From: Apostichopus japonicus
Lineage: Eukaryota; Echinodermata; Holothuroidea; Aspidochirotida; Stichopodidae
Direction: 5' to 3'
DNA: 64,000 bases
Assembly: GCF_037975245.1 (NCBI RefSeq)
Contig: NC_092569.1
Location: 14,464,501 to 14,528,500, forward strand
Shown: positions 54,932 to 64,000 of the stretch, piece after piece
How the letters are laid out: the number at the start of each line of letters is the position of its first letter
Position numbering within the stretch: the first letter of the stretch is position 1
The notes under the pieces: generated by a model
The model's database searches: none
What the model was told of the DNA's origin: nothing
Seen by the model: the letters and a program-made list of their open reading frames with translations, nothing else
Made by a program: the position numbers and the translations under genes

Positions 54932-55070
54932 GTCCAGGGTACCTACCCTCTTGTGGTATAGGGTGTGTCTGATAATATCTAGATCCATGGGTTGAGTCCT
55001 CCAGGGTGTACCCTCTTGTGGTTATGGGTGTGTCTTATATCAAGGTCCCTGTATTGAGTCCTTGAGGGTA
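54905..55070 (+). repeat. 62-65 bp tandem repeat, about 2.5 units
   Basis: ATATCAAGGTCCATGGGTTGAGTCC, ...TACCCTCTTGTGGT...GGGTGTGTCT recur at about 54910, 54975 and 55037. Confidence 0.9.
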
Positions 55071-55650
55071 CCCATTTTGGCTGAGGTCATTTGGGTCATC
55101 AGAGGTCAAATTGTGAAACCTTGTAAAATGACATTAAGTACAAGAAGGCTATTATTTTGTGTAGAAGTCAAATTTTTTGTCATTTGGGTTCAACAAATGC
55201 CAAACATTTACTTCACTCCCCTCTTACCTGTCTCTCTACACTAACACACATTCATAAACATAATATCGCAAAGGCAGCTTTGCATATTTGGACAGATTGC
55301 ATATTTGGTATGTAATTGTACCACATTCAGTACAAGAAGCCTAATGTTGTGGGCGGAGGTCAATGGTCGTTCACCAGGGGTCAAATTGTGAAAACCATGT
55401 TTTAAGACAATATTTCAACAAGGACATATATGTCATATTTAGTATGTTGATGTATCTGTCACATTTAGTACTAGAAGTCTGTTGTTGGGGTCAATGGTCA
55501 TTTCAGGACAGCCTGTGTCATTGTGAATTTATTTGTTGTCACATCACACTGCTTTTCACTGTATTTCTAAGATCAAGTATGTTGTACACTATATATTACG
55601 TCTGATTCATGAAGAAAACTGCTCATGTTACATCATCGGAAGCACAATGC
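55070..55650 (+). repeat. GGTCAAA-type dispersed repeat, locus 3
   Basis: Same words as loci 1 and 2, including CAAATGCCAAACATTTACTTCACTCCCCTCTTACCTGTC, which is nearly identical to 17648-17690, and ATTGTACCACATTCAGTACAAGAAGCC. Confidence 0.8.
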
Positions 55651-55815
55651 ATTTTTGCATAGTGGTTTTCTTCTTGATATTGTATAAGCTCTTAATATTA
55701 ATTTCAGTCAAATTCAAGATTTTTTTTTGCATAGAATATGTTGATTATCTTTATGAATGTATGGAATTGTGTGTGATATATTTTGTTTTTTGTTTTATAA
55801 TATGATTGTACATTA

Positions 55816-55821
55816 AATAAA
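55816..55821 (+). terminator. Candidate poly(A) signal
   Basis: AATAAA, the first clear hexamer downstream of the candidate NUDT3/4-like stop, about 890 bp away. Confidence 0.3.
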
Positions 55822-55872
55822 TTTGTGATTTAAAAGATTGTCGACTGAAAAATGAGATATTGGTGCTTGAAA

Positions 55873-55898
55873 TATAATAATAATAATAATAATAATTC
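55873..55898 (+). repeat. (TAA)n microsatellite
   Basis: Eight or nine TAA units. Confidence 0.95.
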
Positions 55899-56064
55899 AA
55901 TTTAAATTTTAACAAATTCTTTTGTTTCATTTTCTTTCATTAATAAAAGCACCTCAATAGTGCTTGTACGAGATGGAGGAGACAGGTAAGGGTGGGGGTT
56001 GGGGGGGTGGATAAAGCCCAAGGCCAACAGGAGATATTACCTTTCGCTATCCCCCCACACCGTA

Positions 56065-56200
56065 ATGAGACTGCTTTTCACTGTATTAATAAGATCAAAT
56101 ATGTTGTACACCCTCACTGTACATTACGTCATATTCATGAACAAAACTGCTCATGTTACATCATCGAAACCACAATGCATGTTTGCGTTCTGGTTCATTT
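56065..56200 (+). repeat. Partial copy of the locus 3 repeat
   Basis: ACTGCTTTTCACTGTATTAATAAGATCAAATATGTTGTACA through CTGCTCATGTTACATCATCGAAAnCACAATGCATG repeats 55548-55655 at about 515 bp distance. Confidence 0.85.
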
Positions 56201-56239
56201 TTATAAATATGGAAGGTTATATTGGTATACATAAATAAT

Positions 56240-58250
56240 CAGGTTCCGTAATAAGGACAGAGAAAACTTGACAGTATCAAGTACTAATAATGATAGCCAC
56301 TTCCATGGGCTTCACTTAAATGGATGGGAGGGATAGTATGTGGGGGGGGGGGCTGCGTTTTGATGTACCCTTGTAGTGTTATCAAGTACTTTCGACATAC
56401 AAGTGGATATACTCTTGGATATACAAGTCCTCATCCTTGCACACTTCTTGTTCAACTCCTAATTTAAATGCTTTGTAACGATCGGGCTAGTAACTAGGTG
56501 TACTAAGCATGTATACTAACTCGATCACAATGTATAATACCTACGTCAGTCGATCTCAATTTCCTAGTGTCATCTTTCAATTCGACCATCAAAGTCGATG
56601 ACAGTTTATAAATCGTGAACAGAGAACGGTAATATAATATCTTAGCTCGTGAATAACTATTTCTGGTTAGACCAATCTCGACTTTGTCAGCAGAATTAAT
56701 CCTATGCAAAGTACATCCTACCATAGAGCTATAGCTCCATGATCCTACTCAACGGAATATAACAAACTGATGGCGCTCTATCACTTTGGCGAAATTTGGC
56801 AAGTGCGAATAGGTGGCGCCCTTACACTAAACGGACTAGAGCTCTTTTAAAACCGACCAGATAGAGATGTACGGCTCTGAAACGGAATATAACTAAGAAA
56901 ATAGATTACAAAGATCTAGTAGGAAACATGACTCATTTTCAAGCAGGAGGATCTTATTTACCTGGTTTTCATGTCGGCCCTAATAGGCTACCGTAGAATT
57001 CAGTAATGGAGACAGCATAAACAACTATACGTATGATGTGTTAGTCAAGTTGCTACCTTTTGAAATAACTAAAAGCTATGCTGATGTGTCGTCAAAAACT
57101 AAACTACACTGATTTAGTCTTTGAACTAATGATATCACATACAAAATTAATATGGATATTTTGTAAATCGTTGATAAAACACAGTGACTTCTTTCAATCC
57201 ATGCTACATTTCTATAAATCTTTGATGTTGTAAACTAATGGATAATATATAGACTAAATAAAGAGAATGCTATACTAGTTCCTCACATGCAACACAAAAC
57301 TCAATGAAAGTAATACGACATTTTGTGGTCTCAAATGGCATGTCTACAATGCATTGTGATGGACAAATGCTGTTTAATGTTATCCAAGGGTCACATGCTT
57401 TCTTGTTTATTATAAAGCTAAAAGATCGTGTTCTGGTGAAGTTATTAGAATTTATTTAACACCAAAAAAGCTGCATTAACATATAAGGCCAGCACCGATG
57501 TGACAACGTCATCATCATGTCAGAATTAAAGGAGTATTCGAACGATTCACTATATAGTGTTTTGAAGGCCTGTATAAGCTATGTATATATACTATAGCAG
57601 TTATTCTTTCTCTCTTGCATAAACTTTGACACATCGAGACTAAAACTCTGCTAATCCTTTGGAGAAGACAATGGCGCATTATAGTGTAGTGAGTAATATG
57701 AAGCAGCCAACTTTTTCTGAAGATGGACTGGACAAAAAGTGCATTCTCTAGCCAGGAGAAAGTGGATCTTTACAGATGGGAGGGTATAGGTGTGTGTATG
57801 TGTGTGTGTGTGGGGGTGGGGGTTGGGTGGGGCGGGCAGATGTCAAATTGATTATCAAGAAATTATAGGGGGTACAACGGAACTCGCGAATATCTTTAAA
57901 GCTACCTTATTTGATTTTGTCAAATTTAAGGGGTGCTGATGGTAAGATATCTTGCTAGATTAAGATTCGTATATGTCTTGGAAGATTTTGCAAGATAAAT
58001 ATACTAATAATACTTGTAATTGAACGGATTGCCACATTTAACACACTCAGACATAGGGTCATTAACCGTAGCTTCCTATGTCTAGTTAATTAGCAGTGTG
58101 AACACAATATATGACAACCATTTATAACTTTTCCACTGTGTAATAATTGTTAATTTACTTTAGTTTAATAGAAAAATGGATCAGGAAGGATACTCAAGTC
58201 CCCATCAAGGACCCTAAAGGAGGGAGGGGGGGAGGTGAGGACACAAACAC
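56240..58250. other. Intergenic, little structure
   Basis: A G-run at 56341, a short CATAGAGCTATAGCTCCATG palindrome at 56722-56741 related to the CCATGGAGCTATA family, and a (TG)n/G-rich run at 57789-57835. No gene recognised. Confidence 0.5.
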
Positions 58251-58372
58251 TCAGACCCGATTACTTTGCTTATAGTGCTTGTCCAAAGCATTCTTAAACC
58301 CATTCACACTACTTGCAAGTACAATTTTCTCAGGCAAACCGTTCCACTCATTCACAACCCTATTAGAAAGTT
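58251..58372 (-). pseudogene. LINE ORF2 C-terminal fragment
   Basis: On the minus strand LSNRVVNEWNGLPEKIVLAS and SVNGFKNALDKHYKQSNRV then TGA, the classic tail (R-VN-WN-LP---V-A-SVN-FK--LD) of CR1/Jockey-type LINEs. Strongly 5'-truncated. Confidence 0.8.
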
Positions 58373-58509
58373 AAAAGTTATGCCGAAGATTGCGAGGGGG
58401 GGGGGGGGGGATATATTGATATATTCATTCACCAAATGTCTACAAACCGTTTGTAAAATCTTCTATAGAATAGTACTAATCACATTGTCATTAATTATTA
58501 AGCGGCGTG

Positions 58510-58524
58510 GTTGCCCATGGTAAC
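58510..58524 (+). promoter_or_regulatory. RFX X-box-like palindrome
   Basis: GTTGCCCATGGTAAC fits the X-box consensus RYYNYY-N(1-3)-RRNRAC perfectly. It lies 398 bp before the first signal-peptide exon. Confidence 0.5.
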
Positions 58525-58921
58525 AAAGTAATATTGGTACAATCTATTTAAACATCATTGTGTCATGATCGTAATTTATTTATGAGCAAACAGTCAGATT
58601 AAAAATTCATTTATTTCCCAGTACAACAGATAGAGAGTGGAAAAATGACACAAAAGAGAGATGAATAAATGAAAGGTTCTTTTTTTGTGTGAACAATTAC
58701 TTACACTTTATCGGTTCACCGGCTGGGTATATTCAATTTCTTCCTTCAAATTCAATATTAGTGAAAGACTTGCTTTTCATTTGAGAGCTTGAGATATCAC
58801 AATATTATCTCAACTATATATAGTACTATTATTTTCTCCTTTGGTTTAAGAACATCGAACGCTTGTAATTTTGGTTCAGTGGATTTGTTTTGAAGTTCAT
58901 CAATTTGTCAAAGGATGAGAA

Positions 58922-58991
58922 ATGGCATTGTTTATCTCTTCGAGCGTAATATCAATCATCTTTATTATACTTGGTGTTAGTTGCTACAGAG
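58922..58991 (+). CDS. Signal-peptide first exon, tandem paralogue 1
   Basis: MALFISSSVISIIFIILGVSCYR then one base, donor GTAAGC (58992), phase 1. A short N-region, a hydrophobic core of about 15 residues and a small-residue GVSC end make a clear signal peptide. A near twin exon lies at 63041. A phase-1 intron directly after the signal peptide is typical of modular extracellular proteins (Ig, EGF, CCP, scavenger receptor). No downstream exon could be recognised before the twin, so product and fate are unknown. Confidence 0.6.
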
Positions 58992-58999
58992 GTAAGCTA

Positions 59000-60840
59000 T
59001 AACATTATTTATTGGTTCAAATAGCGATCATGATAATATAATTATATAGCTATTCCTCGCACGATTTTGACCATAGCTGCCAATTTTTTATCCTCCGGTA
59101 CATGTTCGAATAGCGGCCCTATTATGTAGCTAATATGCAATTTGCAACCTCGTATGCAAGTATAAGAGAAGGGAGCTTAATTGATTACCATTTTCGACAT
59201 TTCTGTTTTTTCTTTCATACTTCCTGACATGAATTTCATCTATTTGCATTTGCTAAGTTATATTTCAGTATACGACTAGAGAGCTTCAAACGTTACCATT
59301 GTTGGCATGTGTCTCTTGTTTCTTACAATCTTTCTCACATATGTTTCATATTAATTTAGAAAAAAAAAATCGCAGCAATTCTACACTTATATATTTCATG
59401 CAATTTCTTTGTGGCGTTTTTGTTTTCATCCTTGACAGGGATCTTTTTCTATTTCCTGTTTTCTTTATACGTTGCACGTGATATTTTCAATTTAAATGTG
59501 AATTGCATAATTTTGAAGAGCATCATCATTCCATTTTACATTATTTGAATTTTCCCCCTCTACTTATTGGATGAATTCAGTAATTTGAACTCGAAATGTA
59601 TCATTATAAAGCCCCGTATACTCCACGCATGCATATGTGGGTTTGGATCATCAAGTCCCAGAACACAACTTGATCTATATAATCTATGCACATGCAGATA
59701 TTGTCTGTTCAGCAGCTTAACCACATGCGCCACACGCATACACACTTACAACCACGTCCTACAACGCACGGGTAAACACGCGATCGCAAACGTATACAAC
59801 GTTTATGGGGCGAAGGTATTCAGGAAAGCAAAATAAACTAAGCAGGCTAAATACAGGCAGCAAATTAATCAATATACGTCAATTGCTAATTACTATTAGT
59901 TTTCCAACGATTTGAGACATAGAAAAAACTATCGTTTTTGACAGAAAATGTGGGCAACCCATTATTTATTTTTATTTGTTTTATATTTTTATTATTGTCA
60001 TCTTTAATGTGGGTAGTCCTGCTCAGTGCAGTGTTTGTAAGTGTTATGAAAACAGCAACAAATGACTGACTAAGGAGATACAGAATATCCTAGATATTAC
60101 TTCGCTGTAAATTATAGGATTCACTTAACATCTTGAGAACGTTTAAGAACGGTATTGAATATAAATGAACTGGTAATCAAATTGTTATTTCACACAATTT
60201 AAATTAATATACACACAGAAATCAACAGACCACCACCGCCCCTTTTCGAAATTTTTATTTACTCATGAAGATAATATGATCTTTTGGATTCGTTATTTCG
60301 TGTATGTGTGCGAGTGTGTGTGTGTTTATGTGTAATATGCTTGTAGTTAGTCAACAATAACAATCAGTATTTTATTGGAGGGGGGGGGGGGGAATAATTC
60401 AACAAACACTTCCATTGCATATGTACGAAATGTTCACGTTATATACTATCAACTTGATTTCACAGGAAAAATTAAAGTAGCTGTGTTCACTTCTCTATGT
60501 GAGGTCATATCCAAAGTATACTGTGGGTTTGAATCTCTATACCTCTCTAATCTCATTTATATTTTGTCAACTGAACTGAACTTCAACTTAATTTCAGTAA
60601 GATTATCACAACTCTTAAGAACTAGACTCGATTATAATTATGATCAGTGGCCGTCCGATAAAATCTTGTTAACTAACTCGCTCCAAAGAACTTAACATTA
60701 AACAACATGTATTTCCGAATCGACGATACGAGAACATTTCAAGCACATTCGAGATAGGCATAAACGGACACTCTGAGGCATGTATGCACGCGAGAAAAAG
60801 AGTACTACAAACGACTTTTCCAAGACTACTTTACTCGCTG
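59000..60840. other. Intron or intergenic, nothing recognised
   Basis: Contains a (TG)n stretch near 60305 and a G-run at 60378. No supported exon. Confidence 0.5.
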
Positions 60841-60842
60841 AA

Positions 60843-61788
60843 ATGAATGCATAATTCCAGTATATGTTGTATCATAACTCTTTCAAAGGGAGCAGATCAC
60901 TTCGCCCAACAACCATTTCGCCCAACTGTCATTTCGCCCAGCCAGCCTGGTCATTTCGCCCAACCAGCCTGGTCATTTTGCCCAACCAGCCTGGTCATTT
61001 CGCCAACCTTGTTGGTCTTTTCGCCCAACCATTTTTTTACTCATATTCAGTCAGAATAATGTTCCTTTTTCTATTTCGCCAGTTCAATTTGATTTATTTT
61101 GGGTTATATTACTTCGTGGTAGGTAAATGAAGTGAGGTCCGCTCGATATCGATCGGAGTCTGAGCAGTTATTTCGGGTATAATGGTAGGATTACACTACT
61201 TTAGGCGGTTACGCATGGATTGGAAGTTATTTTATTACACAAACAAATGGGAATCGGTGTGGAATAATATCACCTTTTCTATTTCACTAGTTCAATTTGA
61301 TTTATTTTGGGTTATAGTATTACACTACTTTGGCGGTTACGCATACAATGGAAGTTATATTATTATGCAAACAAAGGGGAATCGGTCTCCATATAAACCT
61401 ATCAAACCTTTACCCCTAAAACACTGATCCATACTACCGACTAACAATCCCCGAACGTTTTCCTTTTTAAATTGAAAAAGAAAAGAAAATATAAAACCTG
61501 TCCATAATATTGAAGTATTATACTTAATCAATGTAACCACTGTATCAATGTAACCACGACTTCAACTTTCCTTAATATTCGGTTCGTATCCCGTAACGTT
61601 AACAATTCCCGAACGTTTTTAAGTATAATATTAATCAAGGTTGGGCGAAATGACCAGGCTGGTTGGGCGAAATGGTAAGGTTGGACGAAATGGCAGTTGG
61701 GCGAAATCGCCGAAATGGTTGTTGTGCGAAGTGACCTGCTTCCTTTGAAAGAGTTATGGTACAACATATACTGGAATTATGCATTCAT
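60843..61788. mobile_element. Fold-back element with repeat-built inverted arms
   Basis: 946 bp starting ATGAATGCATAATTCCAG and ending with its perfect reverse complement. The left arm (to about 61030) and right arm (from 61638) pair over 150 bp or more: TATGTTGTA-CATAACTCTTTCAAAGG, then tandem TTTCGCCCAACCAGCCTGGTCA units. The left arm has two more units than the right. The interior carries direct duplications of TTCAATTTGATTTATTTTGGG (61083, 61287) and TTACACTACTTT-GGCGGTTACGCAT (61192, 61321). No coding capacity and no clear target duplication. Confidence 0.88.
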
Positions 61789-62640
61789 TAGTATAACACG
61801 TCGAAAAACAACGATTTTTTATATTTTTTATCACCATTATTTTTTTTATATTTTTTATTGTCGAGTTGAAAACTGACCGTGCAATGCAGCAAAGTTAAGG
61901 TATAACAGACTCGTAACGTTTCAACTCTTCATCATTATGTCGACATTTTTAAACGTATTGACAAGAGACGTGGAACGCAGCAACTCGACAATTTCATCAT
62001 TTTTGTCAAAATATAATATTATCGTATCGTGTCAACTCGACAGATATCGAAAAGTTGGAATATATTGTCATGTTACGTGTTGGTCAGCTCCATACAAATA
62101 TACAAATCCGTCGTGTTGTCATTCTACATTGATAGGCTAAGTCTACAACAAGCATGTCCTTTCAGACCATCGTATAGCTAATAGTTCACAATTATGTGTC
62201 TATTTATGTTCACATTAACATGTTGCGTGTATAGCTGTAATGATAGGCTTAGTTGATGGTTACGATGATTTGTGTAAACAATCAACATTTGTCAACGGCC
62301 AGTGGTGTTGAGGTACTTCCTTGGAGTCTTCATAAATCCTGGAGTATATTATGAAAATGAGAAAACATGTATTTTCCTGGCTTCTCAACCCCCCCCCGCA
62401 ACCCCCTCCCCCAGCCCCTCAAAGGCTAGGATACAGTCAGCAATCCCCTCGTCTCTATGGCAACGTATATAAACTGCTGCTGGCAGAAAGGAGACAGTTT
62501 GTACACGTTACTTACTCACTTCTAAGCAGTTAGCACTGAGCGTTTGTTTGAATGAAAGGTTTTTCATTTATTGCTACCGTTTGTTTAGGTCGTCTTTTTA
62601 ATAAATTTGTGTGATTTGCATAGATATTAGTCAAAATGTG
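61789..62640. other. Intergenic with a TATA box and C-run
   Basis: TATATAAA at 62466-62473 follows an X-box-like GTCTCTATGGCAAC (62451-62464) by two bases; a C-run at 62390. No recognised ORF starts downstream except a short MKGFSFIATVCLG frame at 62551. Confidence 0.45.
62451..62464 (+). promoter_or_regulatory. RFX X-box-like site beside a TATA box
   Basis: GTCTCTATGGCAAC matches RYYNYY-NN-RRNRAC. Confidence 0.4.
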
Positions 62641-62658
62641 TATAAACTCATCTATCTG

Positions 62659-62673
62659 GTTGCCTGTAGTAAC
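62659..62673 (+). promoter_or_regulatory. RFX X-box-like palindrome
   Basis: GTTGCCTGTAGTAAC fits the X-box consensus and sits 368 bp before the second signal-peptide exon, the position homologous to 58510 before the first. Confidence 0.5.
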
Positions 62674-63040
62674 AATTTGGAAACAATGTAAGCGACCATA
62701 GTATAATCTTTTTTTTCAAACGCTTTAATATCGTATTTTGTTCCCAGCAAACGGTGACGTCACTTGTTCTTTTCAAGAGTCTTTCAGAGAGAAACAGAAA
62801 ATAAAGGCAAAACAATTATAAGGATATTAATAAATTGAAGGATGTGATAGGTATATACTGTCTTTTAACAGTCACTAATGACTTTTCATATCCGTCAGCA
62901 ATATTCTTACTTTTCTAAGAGTATAGCTCAACCTCTAAAAACTCTCACTCAGCTAATATTTATCTCCCTCTTGTGGTTTTGAAACATTTGGAAGATTTGC
63001 AATTTTGGTCAGGATAGACTCTTCTCAAAAAGTTTGGAAA

Positions 63041-63113
63041 ATGGTACTGTGTGTGCGGACTATGGAAGGGATATATCTCATATTTATTCTCCTCGGTGGT
63101 ATTTGCTGTAAAG
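63041..63113 (+). CDS. Signal-peptide first exon, tandem paralogue 2
   Basis: MVLCVRTMEGIYLIFILLGG then ICCK and one base, donor GTAAGC (63114), phase 1. The second Met (MEGIY) is an alternative start with a more usual N-region. The donor, phase, ILLGG-xC end, 5' flank (TTGTGGTTT-GAA-AT---G-A-ATTTG-AATTTTGGT) and first intron bases all resemble the exon at 58922, so the two are tandem duplicates about 4.1 kb apart. Later exons lie beyond the window. Confidence 0.6.
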
Positions 63114-63549
63114 GTAAGCCTATATCAATTATTTTACAAATGGCGGTCATAACAAGCAATAGTGTATCCCTTGCCCATACTTTTTTTCGGACGCGTTCTA
63201 AATCTGGGATAAGAGAACTTATTAGTTGAAAACATTGCATCTTACTAGAAACAGGTCCCACTGATCTATCATTTTCTCCTTTGGGGGTGGGGGGGGGGGC
63301 GGGCTGTGTATGTTATACACTATGCACACTTGCTGTTCCTCAGACAAACAAGAGAAAGCTCTCTTAACTTTACTTATGAACCTGATAAAGTTAAAGCTGA
63401 ATGATTTTCTTTAAATTCTTAGATATTTGTATTTCTTAAAATGTTTATAAGTATTTCCACATAACAGGAGAATAATAAGAGTTTTATTCAGTCCCCCCCC
63501 CCTAGTAAACCTATAGTTCGATCACAACTATGATATGTCTTCGGTCATG

Positions 63550-64000
63550 TAAACTCAAATGTACCAGAGAAGCATTAAACGGCATAGGTGAATTGCTGAA
63601 GAGGAGGAAGATTTGGGTGGAAAGTAACAACCTCGGGACCTTGTTGTCGCAGTCTCGTCCCTTTTTGTTCTTCACTGCCAAAGTAGATGATCTGGAAAGG
63701 GAGCGGACTCCAAAGCATCTGTATGGCGAATGAAAGAGGAATTATTAGAGCAAATGCGACGAAGACCCGAAGTGCTTGACTGTAGGCAATTCCAGACTTG
63801 CAGTGACAGCTAGAAGAATGGAGATACTGGGGTTTGTCTGCGGGCTTGGTGTTTAAGTCTGTAGAGAGAGAGAGAACCGCGTTCCTTGCAAACAGTCACA
63901 TCGAGAAAGGTAACCTGTTGGTGAGAGTAATCAGAGGTGAATTTGATGGTGCTGTGGAAAGAATTGATGTGATTGATGAAGGTGAGCAGGCTATCCTCAT
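63550..64000 (-). pseudogene. Penelope-like reverse transcriptase fragment
   Basis: On the minus strand from the window edge: EDSLLTFINHINSFHSTIKF, QQVTFLDVTVCKERGSLS, then across a frame change TKPADKPQYLHSSSCH and IAYSQALR. FLDV-V-K, the KP-D-HQYLH-SSCH and PYSQALR words are the RT thumb region of Penelope-like elements. Frameshifts and stops show it is dead. It continues beyond the window, toward the 5' part of the element. Confidence 0.75.

Overview
This is a eukaryotic, AT-rich, intron-rich and repeat-rich stretch, most like a marine invertebrate deuterostome. An echinoderm, possibly a sea cucumber, is my best guess, from the exon sequences and repeat mix rather than any decisive marker. 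About 6% is host coding exon; the rest is introns, intergenic DNA and mobile elements of many ages.

Layout. (1) 295-5452 (+): the last five coding exons of the ciliary transition-zone gene CC2D2A, followed by a 3' UTR that carries a 46-bp minisatellite. (2) 7.0-11.1 kb: mobile-element graveyard, with a hAT-type MITE that has a perfect 8-bp target duplication, a SINE-like unit whose 5' end is the first 45 nt of U2 snRNA, a Penelope-like GIY-YIG remnant, a possible solo LTR, a tRNA-like SINE head and a CpG-rich palindromic repeat. (3) 11.9-17.0 kb (+): an intron-containing gypsy-type integrase gene (GIN or Ginger class) with an intact D,D,E triad but three in-frame stops. (4) 17-25.3 kb: dispersed repeats, a 57-66 bp minisatellite, a LINE reverse transcriptase fragment, the second palindromic repeat copy and another hAT MITE. 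(5) 25.7-54.9 kb (+): a NUDT3/NUDT4-like diphosphoinositol polyphosphate phosphohydrolase gene, four certain exons plus a candidate fifth. Its third intron holds a young, complete Ty3/gypsy LTR retrotransposon (42098-48478) in sense orientation. (6) 58.9-64.0 kb: two tandem paralogous first exons encoding signal peptides, each ending in phase 1 and each preceded by RFX X-box-like palindromes; between them a fold-back element, and at the window end a Penelope-like RT remnant.

The strongest observation is in the LTR retrotransposon. gag and pol lie in one frame separated by a single UAG in the context CAA-UAG-CAA-UUA, the tobamovirus type of leaky stop. pol has no in-frame AUG until past its protease motif, so readthrough looks required. 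Also notable are the U2-headed SINE with a differently headed sister at 36 kb, and the decaying spliced integrase gene.

Host genes act independently: CC2D2A in the cilium base, NUDT3/4-like in inositol pyrophosphate and cap turnover, and the tandem pair probably in secretion or at the cell surface.
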